In this document: positions 43,706 through 52,312 of the stretch, piece after piece
How positions within the stretch are numbered: position 1 is the stretch's first letter
Layout: the number at the start of each line of letters is the position of its first letter
NCBI GenBank assembly: GCA_965199595.1
Contig: OZ241182.1
Span: 2,170,001-2,234,000 of the forward strand
Length of the DNA: 64,000 bases
DNA from: JBBROS01 sp965199595
GTDB taxonomy: Bacteria > Pseudomonadota > Alphaproteobacteria > Acetobacterales > Acetobacteraceae
Reading direction: 5' to 3'
Program-made: the position numbers and the translations under genes
The notes under the pieces: generated by a model
What the model was told of the DNA's origin: nothing
Seen by the model: only the letters and a program-made list of their open reading frames with translations
Databases searched by the model: none

Positions 43706-45030
43706 TGTCCGAGCACTACGACCTTCTGATCCGGAACGGCACCTGCGTCCTGCCCTGGGGCGAGGCCAGCTTGGCAGTCGGGGTGCGCGATGGCCGCATC
43801 GCCGCGATCGGCACCGGGCCCGGCGCCACCGCCGAGCGCGTGATGGACGCCGCCGGCCTGCACGTGCTGCCCGGGCTGATCGACCCGCACGTGCACCTGC
43901 GCGACCCTGGCGACCCCGCCATCGAATCCATCCCGACCGGCACCCGCGCCGCCGTGCTGGGCGGGCTCGCCGCGGTGTTCGACATGCCGAACACCACGCC
44001 CAGCATCACCAATGCCGACCAGGTCGCCTGGAAGCAGTCCTATGTGGAGCAGGTCGCCTGGTGCGACATGGGCCTGTATGTCGGCGCCGGCATGTCCAAC
44101 ATCCCGGACCTGGCCGCGCTGGAGCTGATGCCGGGGGTGTGCGCCGTCAAGGTGTTCGCCGGCAGCTCCACCGGGGACCTGCTGGTGGCGGATGATGCGG
44201 CGCTGGAGGCGGTGATGCGCTCGGGCCGCCGGGCCATCGCCTATCACAGCGAGGACGAGTTCCGCCTGCAGGCGCGCAAGCCGCTGTTCAAGTCCGGCGA
44301 TCCCTATTCCAGCCATGCGGTGTGGCGCGACGTGGAATGCGCCTTCCTGGGCACCCGCCGGCTGATGGCGCTGGCCCGCAAGACCGGGCGCCCCGCGCAC
44401 ATCCTGCACGTCTCCACCGCCGAGGAGCTGGACTATCTGGCCGGATACCGCGACATCGCCAGCGTCGAGCTGCTGGTCAATCACCTGACGCAGTGGGGGC
44501 CCGAGGTCTATGACCGGCTGGGCGGCATGGCGGTGATGAACCCGCCGATCCGCGACAAGCGCCACCATGACGCCGCCTGGGCCGCAATCGCCGACGGCAC
44601 CGCGGACACCATCGGCTCCGACCACGCGCCGCACCTGCGCGCCAACAAGATGAAGCCCTGGCCCGAGACCGCGGCCGGGTTGACCGGCGTGCAGACCCTG
44701 GTGCCGATCATGCTCGACCACGTGAACGCCGGCCGCCTGAGCCTGGCGCGCATGGTGGACCTGATGTGCGCCGGCCCGGCCCGCGTCTATGGCGCCCTGA
44801 ACAAGGGCCGCATGGCCGTGGGCTATGACGGGGACTTCACCCTGGTGGACCTGAAGCACCGCCGCACCATCGAGGATAGCTGGATCGCCTCGCCCTGCGG
44901 CTGGACCCCGTTTGCCGGCATGCGGATCACCGGCTGGCCCATGGCCACCATCGTGCGCGGCACCGTGGTGATGCAGGACGACGAAGTGCTCGGCAGCCCC
45001 ATCGGCCGTCTCGTCAGGTTCCGCGGCTGA
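43705..45030 (+). CDS. pyrC: Dihydroorotase (class I, PyrC-like amidohydrolase)
   Basis: A 441-residue metal-dependent amidohydrolase. GLIDPHVHLRDPGDP (about residues 56-70) supplies the two histidine ligands and the orotate-binding Arg; VKVFAGSSTGDLLV (about 150) probably carries the carboxylated lysine bridging the metals; HILHVSTAEE and DHAPH complete the site. Dihydroorotase cyclises carbamoyl-aspartate in pyrimidine synthesis. The usual neighbour pyrB is absent: this gene is coupled to asnB (shared A of TGATG) and lies 14 bp before D-tartrate dehydratase. An orthologous housekeeping role is likely but a related cyclic amidohydrolase cannot be excluded. Confidence 0.85.
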   Translation: MSEHYDLLIRNGTCVLPWGEASLAVGVRDGRIAAIGTGPGATAERVMDAAGLHVLPGLIDPHVHLRDPGDPAIESIPTGTRAAVLGGLAAVFDMPNTTPSITNADQVAWKQSYVEQVAWCDMGLYVGAGMSNIPDLAALELMPGVCAVKVFAGSSTGDLLVADDAALEAVMRSGRRAIAYHSEDEFRLQARKPLFKSGDPYSSHAVWRDVECAFLGTRRLMALARKTGRPAHILHVSTAEELDYLAGYRDIASVELLVNHLTQWGPEVYDRLGGMAVMNPPIRDKRHHDAAWAAIADGTADTIGSDHAPHLRANKMKPWPETAAGLTGVQTLVPIMLDHVNAGRLSLARMVDLMCAGPARVYGALNKGRMAVGYDGDFTLVDLKHRRTIEDSWIASPCGWTPFAGMRITGWPMATIVRGTVVMQDDEVLGSPIGRLVRFRG

Positions 45031-45044
45031 ACCGGAGGGACACG

Positions 45045-46202
45045 ATGCGCATCCTCGACGTCCGTGAGATCACCCGGCCGATCAGCTCGCCGATCCGCAA
45101 CGCCTATATCGACTTCACCAGGATGACCACGAGCCTGGTCGCCGTCGTCACCGACCAGGTGCGCGACGGCAAGCACGTTGTCGGCTACGGCTTCAACAGC
45201 AACGGCCGCTATGGCCAGGGCGGCCTGATCCGCGAGCGCTTCGCCCCCCGCCTGCTGGAGGCCGCCCCCGAAACGCTGCTGGACGAGGACGGCATCCTGG
45301 ACCCGCACCGCGCCTGGGCCACGCTGATGAGCAACGAGAAGCCCGGCGGCCACGGCGAACGCTCCGTCGCGGTCGGCACCATCGACATGGCGCTGTGGGA
45401 CGCCCGGGCCAAGCTGGAGCAGAAGCCGCTGTTCCGCCTGCTGGCCGAACGCGGCGGCCGCGTGGCCGATCCGCGCGTGTTCGTCTATGCGGCAGGCGGC
45501 TACTACTATCCCGGCAAGGACCTGGGCGCCCTGCGCGGCGAGATGCGCAGCTACCTGGATCGCGGCTACACCGTGGTGAAGATGAAGATCGGCGGTGCCT
45601 CCCTCGCGGAGGACCGCACCCGCATCGAAGCCGTGCTGGCCGAGATCGGGCCGAACCAGCTGGCCGTGGATGCCAATGGCCGCTTCGACCTCGAAACCGC
45701 CATCGCCTATGCCAGGATGCTGCGGGAGTATCCGCTGTTCTGGTACGAGGAGGCCGGTGACCCGCTCGACTACCGCCTGCAGGCGGCGCTGGCGGAGTTC
45801 TACCCGGGTGCCATGGCCACCGGCGAGAACCTGTTCAGCCACCAGGACGCCCGCAACCTGCTGCGCCACGGCGGCATGCGGCCGGACCGCGACTGGCTGC
45901 AATTCGACTGCGCGCTCTCCTATGGACTGTGCGAATACCTCCGCACCCTGGACGTGATCCGCGCCGCGGGCTGGTCACCGTCGCGCTGCATCCCGCATGG
46001 CGGGCACCAGATGTCGCTGAACATCGCGGCCGGGTTGGGGCTGGGCGGCAATGAGAGCTACCCGGACCTGTTCCAGCCCTATGGCGGCTTCCCGGACACG
46101 GTGCGGGTGATCGACGGACACATCACCATGCCGGAGCTGCCGGGCATCGGGTTCGAGGGCAAGGCGGACCTCTATGCGGAGATGCGGTCGCTCGCTACGT
46201 GA
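45045..46202 (+). CDS. tarD: D(-)-tartrate dehydratase, enolase superfamily
   Basis: A 385-residue enolase-superfamily enzyme that would dehydrate D-tartrate to oxaloacetate. The N-terminal capping domain has SSPIRNAYIDFTRMTTSLVA and GFNSNGRYGQGG. In the barrel, VVKMKIGG (K179, K181) is the acid/base lysine motif; metal ligands are D209, E235 and E261 (VDAN, YEEAGD, GEN); the opposite-face base is H318 or H321 in IPHGGHQMSLN. This set matches the characterised Bradyrhizobium TarD as I recall it. Its final 23 coding bases are duplicated 228 bp downstream in the tandem repeat. Confidence 0.9.
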   Translation: MRILDVREITRPISSPIRNAYIDFTRMTTSLVAVVTDQVRDGKHVVGYGFNSNGRYGQGGLIRERFAPRLLEAAPETLLDEDGILDPHRAWATLMSNEKPGGHGERSVAVGTIDMALWDARAKLEQKPLFRLLAERGGRVADPRVFVYAAGGYYYPGKDLGALRGEMRSYLDRGYTVVKMKIGGASLAEDRTRIEAVLAEIGPNQLAVDANGRFDLETAIAYARMLREYPLFWYEEAGDPLDYRLQAALAEFYPGAMATGENLFSHQDARNLLRHGGMRPDRDWLQFDCALSYGLCEYLRTLDVIRAAGWSPSRCIPHGGHQMSLNIAAGLGLGGNESYPDLFQPYGGFPDTVRVIDGHITMPELPGIGFEGKADLYAEMRSLAT

Positions 46203-46400
46203 ACTGAATCACCACAGAGACACAGAGTGCACGGAGAAGAGGCGCCGCAGGCTTCAGATGATGTTTCACCACGAAGCACACGAAGAACACGAAGCTCTTT
46301 GCATGACGGCAAACAAAGCAGTCAAACCAGATGCCTGCGGCGCTTCTTCTCCGTGATCTCTGTGTCTCTCTGGTGAATCAATTACTCAAAAGCAGATCCG
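46173..46400. repeat. Tandem repeat unit 1 (228 bp) with long palindrome
   Basis: The first of two direct copies; offset 228 bp. It begins within the last codons of tarD (TATGCGGAGATGCGGTCGCT) and contains an inverted repeat with 44-nt arms at 46209-46252 and 46333-46376 (core CACCACAGAGACACAGAG and its complement). Between the arms is an unpaired motif of the CACCACGAAGCACACGAAGA type. The DNA is visibly less GC-rich than its surroundings. The short open frames here (HRDTE, HEEHE) are repeat artefacts, not genes. Confidence 0.9.
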
Positions 46401-46628
<228 letters not shown>

Positions 46629-46643
46629 GACCGTAAAGCAGAA

Positions 46644-46671
46644 CCTTCGTGTTCTTCGTGCTCTTCGTGGT
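46644..46671. repeat. Partial third copy of the repeat core, inverted
   Basis: CCTTCGTGTTCTTCGTGCTC followed by TTCGTGGT is the reverse complement of the central CACCACGAAG...CACGAAG motif in the two 228-bp units, without the flanking arms. It sits 17 bp from the end of dnaE2. It suggests a longer history of insertion or rearrangement at this site. Nothing gene-like lies in 46203-46688. Confidence 0.75.
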
Positions 46672-46688
46672 AAAAACTCCCGAAGACA

Positions 46689-49600
46689 TCACCGGAAATC
46701 ACGCGTCTCAACCCTGATCGTGACCTGCTCCGGGCAATAGATGTCCCGCGGCTTGCGCAACGGGTCCCGCACATCCGGGCTGCCGCCATGCCGGGCCTCG
46801 TCGCCGCGGCCGGTGGGCAGCGGCACCAGGTCGTCGCGTTCGGCCACCTGGCGCAGCAGCCCGGTCAGGTCCTCCAGCCGTTCCGTGATCACGTGGGTCA
46901 CTCCGCCCTCGCTTTGCACGCGGCCATGGCAGGCGATCATGCTGGCGCTCAGCACCAGGCTGCGCTGGCGGGCGAACACGCTGGGCCACAGGATCAGGTT
47001 GGCGATCCCGGTCTCGTCCTCGATGGTGATGAACATCACCCCCTTCGCCGAACCCGGCTTCTGCCGCACCAGAACCAGCCCCGGCACGATCACCCGCCGC
47101 CCGTCGCGACCGCCCGACAGCTCCGCGCACGTCACCATGCCCTGGGCGCGCAGATCCTCGCGCACGAAGCTCACCGGGTGCTGCCGCAGCGTGAGGCCGA
47201 CGCTGCCGTAATCCTCGACCACCGTCCGCCCCGGCCGCATCGGCGCCAGCACCACCTCGGGCTCCACGATCTCCGGCCGCGGCATCCGCCCCGCATCCGC
47301 GGCGGCGAACAGCGGCAGCGGCGTGGCCGACAGCGCCCGGATCGACCACAGCGCCCCCCGCCGGTCCAGCACCATGGACCGGAACGCATCCGCCTCCGCC
47401 AGCCGCTCCAGCGCCGCCACCGGCACCGCGGCCCGGCCCCACAGCTCCTCGATCCCGGCATAGGCATGCTCGCCCCGCGCCGAGACCAGCGCCGCCGCGG
47501 CCTCCACCGCCAGCCCCTTCACCATGCGCAGCCCCAGCCGCACCGCCAGCGACCGGTCGCCGCAGTCCTCCCCCGCCGCCTCCAGCGTGCAGTCCCAGCG
47601 CGAATGGTTCACATCCACCGGGCGCACCACCACGCCATGGTCCCGCGCATCCCGCACGATCTGCGCCGGGGCATAGAACCCCATCGGCTGGCTGTTCAGC
47701 AGCGCCGCACAGAACACGTCCGGATGGTGGCACTTCAGCCACGAGGACGCATAGGCGATCAGCGCGAAGCTCGCCGCATGGCTCTCGGGAAAGCCATAGG
47801 AGCCAAAACCCTCGATCTGGCTAAACGTCTTTTCCGCGAACTCCCGCGGATAGCCGCGCACCACCATGCCGTCGATCAGCTTGTCCCGGAAATGCGAAAC
47901 CCCGCCCGTCAGCTTGAACGTCGCCATGGCCCGGCGCAGCTGGTCCGCCTCCCCGGGCGTGAACCCGGCGCACTGGATCGCCACCTGCATCGCCTGCTCC
48001 TGGAACAGCGGCACCCCCAGCGTCTTCTTCAGGACGCGCTCCAGCTCCGGCTTGATGTAGTCCACCGCCTCCTTCCCCTCCCGCCGGCGCAGGTAGGGAT
48101 GCACCATGTCGCCCTGGATCGGCCCGGGCCGCACGATCGCCACCTGGATGGTCAGGTCATACAGCGTGGTGGGCTTCATGCGCGGCAGCATGGACATCTG
48201 CGCCCGGCTCTCGATCTGGAAGGTGCCCAGCGTGTCGGCCTTCCGGATCATGGCGTAGGTGTCCGGATCCTCCTGCGGGATGGTCGCCAGGTCCATCGGG
48301 GTATCGCGATGTTCGGCCAACAGGTCGAACCCCCGCCGCATGCAGCCGAGCATCCCCAAACCCAGCACATCCACCTTCATGAAGCGCAGCGCGTCGATGT
48401 CGTCCTTGTCCCATTCGATGATCTGGCGGTCCTGCATCGAGGCCGGCGCCACCGGCACCAGGTCCGGCAGCGGCTCCCGCGTCAGCACGAAACCGCCGGG
48501 GTGCTGGCCCAGGTGGCGCGGAAACCCGATCAGCTGCCTGGCGATGTCCAGCGACTGGCGCAGCCGGCGGTCCCCGAGGTTCAGGTTCAGCGCGCGGGCA
48601 TGCTCCTCGGTCACACCCTCCTCGCTCCAGCCCCACACCTGGCCAGACAAGGCGCCGGTCACGTCCTCCGTCAGCCCCATCACCTTGCCCACGTCGCGCA
48701 GGGCGCCCCGGGCCCGGTAGCGGATCACGGTGGCGCACAGCGCGGCGCGGTCGCGGCCATAGTGCCTGAACACCCACTGGATCACGTCCTCCCGCCGCTC
48801 ATGCTCGAAATCCACGTCGATGTCCGGCGGCTCATGCCGTTCCGCCGAGACGAAGCGCTCGAACAGCAGCCCGGCCTTCGTCGGGTCGATGCTGGTGATG
48901 CCCAGCACCCAGCACACCGCCGAATTGGCGGCGGACCCACGGCCCTGGCACAGGATGCCCTGGCCGCGCGCATACCGCACGATGCTGTTCACCGTCAGGA
49001 AATACGGCGCGTAGCCCAGCTGCGCGATCAGCCGCAACTCGTGCCGCAGCTGCGCCGCAACCTGGTCCGGGATGCCCGCGGCGTAGCGGATGGCGGCGCC
49101 CGCCCAGGTCAGCCGCTCCAGCGTGGCCTGTGCGGGCTCGGCCGGGTCATCGGATTCGGCGGGGTACTGATATTGCAGGTCGCCAAGGTCGAAGGTGCAG
49201 CGCGCCACCAGCTCCTGGGTGCGCGCCAATGCCTCCGGATGCCGGCTGAACAGCTGGGCGGTGCGGTCCGGCGGCACCAGGTGGCGCTCGCCGCCGGGTT
49301 CCAGGCGATAGCCGGCGTCGTCGATGGTGCAGCCCTCGCGGATGCAGGTCATCACATCCTGCAGGATCCGGCGCTGCGGATGGTGGTAGAGCACGTCCCC
49401 GGTCACCACCAGCGGCACGCCGGCCGCCTCCCCCAGCTCCTGCAGCAGCTGCAGCCGCACCGCGTCCCCGCCCCGCCACCGCATGGACCCCGCCAGATAG
49501 GCCCGGCCCGGCGCATTCTGCCGCAGCCGCTCCACCCAGCCGCGCAAGGTATCATCCAGTTCGTCGGCCACCAGCGCATACAGCAGGCCCCCGCCGCCAC

Positions 49601-49961
49601 CGCGACTTTCCGCCTGCCAAAGATCGTCCCAGTCCAGCAGGAACCCGCCCTTGCCCGCCCGTCCCTTGCCCAGCGTCAGCAGCCGGCACAGCCGCGACCA
49701 GGCCGGGCGATCGGTGGGATAGACCAGCAGCGCTGCGCCATCCACCAGGTCCAGCCGCGCGCCCGCCACCAGCCGCACCCCGGTGGTGCGCGCCGCCGTC
49801 CAGGCCTGCACCACGCCTGCCACCGAGTTCCGGTCGACGATCCCCAGCGCCGTGATCCCGTAGGCTGCGGCCTGGGCGAACAGCTCGTGCGGATGGCTGG
49901 CCCCGCGCAGGAAGGTGAAGTTGGTGGTGACCTGAAGTTCGGCATAGGAAATGTTCGTCAT
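46689..49961 (-). CDS. dnaE2: Error-prone DNA polymerase DnaE2 (ImuC)
   Basis: A 1,090-residue C-family polymerase alpha subunit of the DnaE2 type used in damage-induced mutagenesis. The N-terminal PHP domain starts YAELQVTTNFTFLRGASHPH, a DnaE2 hallmark. Catalytic acids are in PPDIDVDFEHERRED; later landmarks are GRGSAANSAVCWVLGI, GFGSYGFPESHAASFALIAY and the OB-fold KGVMFITIEDETGIANLILW. The C-terminus lacks the clamp-binding tail of replicative DnaE, as expected. Usual partners imuA and imuB are not adjacent. LexA-type sites overlap its start, so SOS control is likely. Confidence 0.96.
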   Translation of the reverse strand: MTNISYAELQVTTNFTFLRGASHPHELFAQAAAYGITALGIVDRNSVAGVVQAWTAARTTGVRLVAGARLDLVDGAALLVYPTDRPAWSRLCRLLTLGKGRAGKGGFLLDWDDLWQAESRGGGGGLLYALVADELDDTLRGWVERLRQNAPGRAYLAGSMRWRGGDAVRLQLLQELGEAAGVPLVVTGDVLYHHPQRRILQDVMTCIREGCTIDDAGYRLEPGGERHLVPPDRTAQLFSRHPEALARTQELVARCTFDLGDLQYQYPAESDDPAEPAQATLERLTWAGAAIRYAAGIPDQVAAQLRHELRLIAQLGYAPYFLTVNSIVRYARGQGILCQGRGSAANSAVCWVLGITSIDPTKAGLLFERFVSAERHEPPDIDVDFEHERREDVIQWVFRHYGRDRAALCATVIRYRARGALRDVGKVMGLTEDVTGALSGQVWGWSEEGVTEEHARALNLNLGDRRLRQSLDIARQLIGFPRHLGQHPGGFVLTREPLPDLVPVAPASMQDRQIIEWDKDDIDALRFMKVDVLGLGMLGCMRRGFDLLAEHRDTPMDLATIPQEDPDTYAMIRKADTLGTFQIESRAQMSMLPRMKPTTLYDLTIQVAIVRPGPIQGDMVHPYLRRREGKEAVDYIKPELERVLKKTLGVPLFQEQAMQVAIQCAGFTPGEADQLRRAMATFKLTGGVSHFRDKLIDGMVVRGYPREFAEKTFSQIEGFGSYGFPESHAASFALIAYASSWLKCHHPDVFCAALLNSQPMGFYAPAQIVRDARDHGVVVRPVDVNHSRWDCTLEAAGEDCGDRSLAVRLGLRMVKGLAVEAAAALVSARGEHAYAGIEELWGRAAVPVAALERLAEADAFRSMVLDRRGALWSIRALSATPLPLFAAADAGRMPRPEIVEPEVVLAPMRPGRTVVEDYGSVGLTLRQHPVSFVREDLRAQGMVTCAELSGGRDGRRVIVPGLVLVRQKPGSAKGVMFITIEDETGIANLILWPSVFARQRSLVLSASMIACHGRVQSEGGVTHVITERLEDLTGLLRQVAERDDLVPLPTGRGDEARHGGSPDVRDPLRKPRDIYCPEQVTIRVETRDFR

Positions 49962-49967
49962 TTGTTC
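49953..49967 (-). promoter_or_regulatory. LexA box (GTTC-N7-GTTC) at the dnaE2 start
   Basis: GTTC at 49953-49956 and GTTC at 49964-49967 are separated by 7 bases, the direct-repeat form of the alphaproteobacterial LexA operator. The box covers the dnaE2 ATG. A neighbouring dyad GTTC-N6-GAAC (49964-49977) and a further GAAC (49978-49981) lie immediately upstream. Together they suggest SOS repression of dnaE2. Confidence 0.7.
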
Positions 49968-49969
49968 TC

Positions 49970-49997
49970 ATTAGAACGAACAACGATTCGTCAGCAA
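49970..49997 (-). promoter_or_regulatory. Candidate dnaE2 promoter embedded in LexA-like dyad
   Basis: On the minus strand TTGCTG (49997-49992) and TCTAAT (49975-49970) are 16 bp apart. The -10 falls inside the GTTC-N6-GAAC dyad, and initiation would lie very near the ATG at 49961, giving a short leader or none. LexA bound here would block RNA polymerase. Based on hexamer matching only. Confidence 0.45.
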
Positions 49998-50075
49998 GCC
50001 GAAATGGCTGCCGCTGCACCCATGTTGCACGAAAGCGGGTCCGGCCGCCGCATGACCGGCTGGACCAGGCATCTG

Positions 50076-50438
50076 CTACTTGCGAGCCTTGCGGGCCGCA
50101 TACTTTGCATCACGCGCGGCCTTGCGCTCGTTGCGGATGGCTTCGTCGCGCGCCATCTGCTCGGCGGCCTTGGCCTCCGCATCGGCGGCGGCCTGGGCTT
50201 CTGCTGCCAACCGGGCCTGTTCCTCGGCCTTGCGCTGCTCGTCCTGCTCGGCCTTGATCACCGCGCGCTCGGCGGCACGCTTCTCGCGGGCTTCGGCGAT
50301 GGCCTGGCGTTCTGCCGCACGGGCGAGAACAGCCGGGTCGTCGGCGGGCGGACGTGCCTTGAACCGCTCCACCAAGGCCCGCTTCGCAGCGGCGGCCTCG
50401 TCGCGGCGATCGGTGAATGTGCTGCCCTTCAAGGCCAT
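50076..50438 (-). CDS. DUF6481 family protein
   Basis: A 120-residue, highly charged protein. It begins MALKGSTFTDRRDEAAAAKR, then ALVERFKARPP, the conserved start of the family, and the remainder (about residues 40-120) is an uninterrupted Ala/Glu/Lys/Arg helix with no prolines, probably a coiled coil (EQARLAAEAQAAADAEAKAA). Function is unknown. The ATG at 50438 was chosen by this conserved start; the open frame extends further upstream without similarity. Confidence 0.75.
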   Translation of the reverse strand: MALKGSTFTDRRDEAAAAKRALVERFKARPPADDPAVLARAAERQAIAEAREKRAAERAVIKAEQDEQRKAEEQARLAAEAQAAADAEAKAAEQMARDEAIRNERKAARDAKYAARKARK

Positions 50439-50529
50439 GCCGTACTCTCTCCAGATTGAATGGGGGCTGATACCGTATTGTTCACCTGGACGGCAACGCG
50501 AACTCCGCCCCTCTGTTCCGCGTCTGCCG

Positions 50530-51378
50530 CTATCGTCGTTCCGGCCCGGCGTCCAGCAGCGCCAGGTTCTGCTGTGCCAGGTCCCCGGTGGCAGTGTCGG
50601 GCGAGAGCTGCATCGCCCGGTCCCAATCGGCCCGCGCCCCTGCCCGGTCGCCCCGGCGCTGCCGCAGGATGCCACGTTCCAGCAGCGCGTCGGCATCGTC
50701 GGGGTCGAGAGCGAAGGCGCGGTCCACATCGTCCTGCGCCAGGTCCAGGTGGTTCAGGTGCCGCCAGGCCGCGGCGCGGAACACCAGCGCATCGGCCCGG
50801 CGCGGGTCCAGGTCCAGCGCATGCGTCAGGTCGTCCACGGCATCCTGGTAACGCTCCAGCGTTCCCGCCGCGATCGAACGGTCGATCAGCAGGTCCGCGT
50901 CATCCGGCGTCATGGTCAGCGCCATGGTGGTGGAGCCCAGCGCGCGGTCCGGCGCGCCGGCCATCAGCCAGGCCTGCCCGGCCTGCCCATACACCGAGGC
51001 CCGCGCCGCCGCCGGCGCCTTGCTGCTGCCCGCCAGCTTGTCCAGCGCCTCCGCCCCGGTGTCCGGCTCCCCCAGCGCGATCACGGCGAGCGCCGAGCAG
51101 TGCTCCGCCCCTTCGCCGCCGCCGGTCGCGATCCAGGCCTCGGCGAAGTTGCGCGCACCGAGCGGGTCGGCGTTCAGCATGGAAAGGCAGCGCTCGTAAT
51201 CGGCACCCTGCGCGATCCGGGGCGGCACCGGCGGCACCGGCAAAGCCTCGTCGGAGTCAGACTCGATCGCGCCCGGGCCCACGCCAGGCCACCATGCGCT
51301 GCCGGCCTGCACGGCCAGGAGCACCGCCAAGCCTGCCAGCGCGCCCACCCCGGCGAGAACAAGTTGTCGATTTCGCAT
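50530..51378 (-). CDS. Tetratricopeptide repeat protein
   Basis: A 282-residue protein with an N-terminal membrane anchor or uncleaved signal (LVLAGVGALAGLAVLLAV), a Pro-rich linker, and then helical repeats. At least three canonical TPRs are visible (YQDAVDDLTHALDLDPRRAD, ALVFRAAAWRHLNHLDLAQD, and ALLERGILRQRRGDRAGARA). TPRs mediate protein contacts; the partner is unknown. The first region has two Cys (ERCLSML, GAEHCSAL). Located between DUF6481 and an SDR gene that diverges from it. Confidence 0.82.
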   Translation of the reverse strand: MRNRQLVLAGVGALAGLAVLLAVQAGSAWWPGVGPGAIESDSDEALPVPPVPPRIAQGADYERCLSMLNADPLGARNFAEAWIATGGGEGAEHCSALAVIALGEPDTGAEALDKLAGSSKAPAAARASVYGQAGQAWLMAGAPDRALGSTTMALTMTPDDADLLIDRSIAAGTLERYQDAVDDLTHALDLDPRRADALVFRAAAWRHLNHLDLAQDDVDRAFALDPDDADALLERGILRQRRGDRAGARADWDRAMQLSPDTATGDLAQQNLALLDAGPERR

Positions 51379-51433
51379 CTGGGAACCAGTTTATCGCGGC
51401 ACCCGGCCCAGGCCAACCGCGTTACGATCGTCC

Positions 51434-52279
51434 ATGCACGCAATGCAGCTCCTCATTTTCGGCCTGGGCTACACCGGGACCGAGATCGCCCGCCAGGCCG
51501 CGGCCGCCGGCGCCCGGGTCATCGCCACCAGCCGCACGCCGGAGCGGCTGGTGGCGCCTCAGGGAGTCGAGCTGATCGCCTTCGACTCCGCCGGTCCGGC
51601 CCTGCTGGCCGCAACCCACGTGCTGCAGACCGCCGCCCCCACCGAAACCGGAGACCCGGCCCTGCATCGCTTCGCCGGCACCCTCGGCACGCCCGAATGG
51701 GCCGGCATGCTCTCCACCACCGGCGTCTATGGCGACCGCGACGGCGGCTGGGTGGATGAGGACACGCCGCCCGCCCCCACCGGCCCCCGCGGGCAACGGC
51801 GGCTGGAGGCCGAGCTGGCCTGGACCGCCGCCTTTGCCGGGGCGCGCGTCGATCTGTTCCGCGTCGCCGGCATCTATGGTCCCGGCCGTTCCGTGCTCGA
51901 CACGGTGCGCGAGGGCACGGCGCGCCGGGTGGACAAGCCGGACCACCAGTTCGGCCGCATCCACCGCGATGACATCGCCGCTGCCGTGCTCGCCGCCATG
52001 CGGCAGGCCGGGCCGCCCGGCCCCCGCGTGCTGAACCTGGCCGATGACGAGCCGGCCGCGAACGCCGATGTGATCACCGAGGCGGCCCGCATCTTGGGAG
52101 CGCCGCTGCCGCCGCTGATGTCGTTCGAGCAGGCGCTGGCGGCGATGAGCCCGATGGGGCGCAGCTTCTGGGCCGAGAACCGCCGGGTCGCGAGCCGCAA
52201 GACGCAGGAGAGTCTGGGGCTGCGCTGGCGCTTTCCCACCTATCGCGAGGGCCTGGCCGCCATTCTGGCGAGCGGGTAG
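51434..52279 (+). CDS. SDR family oxidoreductase, YeeZ-like
   Basis: A 281-residue atypical SDR with the NAD(P) motif LLIFGLGYTGTEIARQAAAA. MLSTTGVYGDRDGGWVDE follows, but where the Tyr-x3-Lys pair should be, the sequence is GPRGQRRLEAE, so the catalytic tyrosine and lysine appear absent. LFRVAGIYGPGRS and FGRIHRDDIAAAVLAAM are normal for the extended SDR fold. YeeZ-type relatives share this trait; the reaction, if any, is unknown. Met1 or Met4 may be the start. 33 bp upstream of hemB. Confidence 0.82.
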   Translation: MHAMQLLIFGLGYTGTEIARQAAAAGARVIATSRTPERLVAPQGVELIAFDSAGPALLAATHVLQTAAPTETGDPALHRFAGTLGTPEWAGMLSTTGVYGDRDGGWVDEDTPPAPTGPRGQRRLEAELAWTAAFAGARVDLFRVAGIYGPGRSVLDTVREGTARRVDKPDHQFGRIHRDDIAAAVLAAMRQAGPPGPRVLNLADDEPAANADVITEAARILGAPLPPLMSFEQALAAMSPMGRSFWAENRRVASRKTQESLGLRWRFPTYREGLAAILASG

Positions 52280-52312
52280 TCACCGCGCGGGCAGTTTGGC
52301 ACTGTCCGGCGC

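Noticed and set aside
46788..50459. Very long open frame on the plus strand opposite dnaE2
   Set aside because: It has no recognisable domain, is rich in His/Pro/Arg/Gln as expected from antisense high-GC codons, and lies over a clearly real DnaE2.
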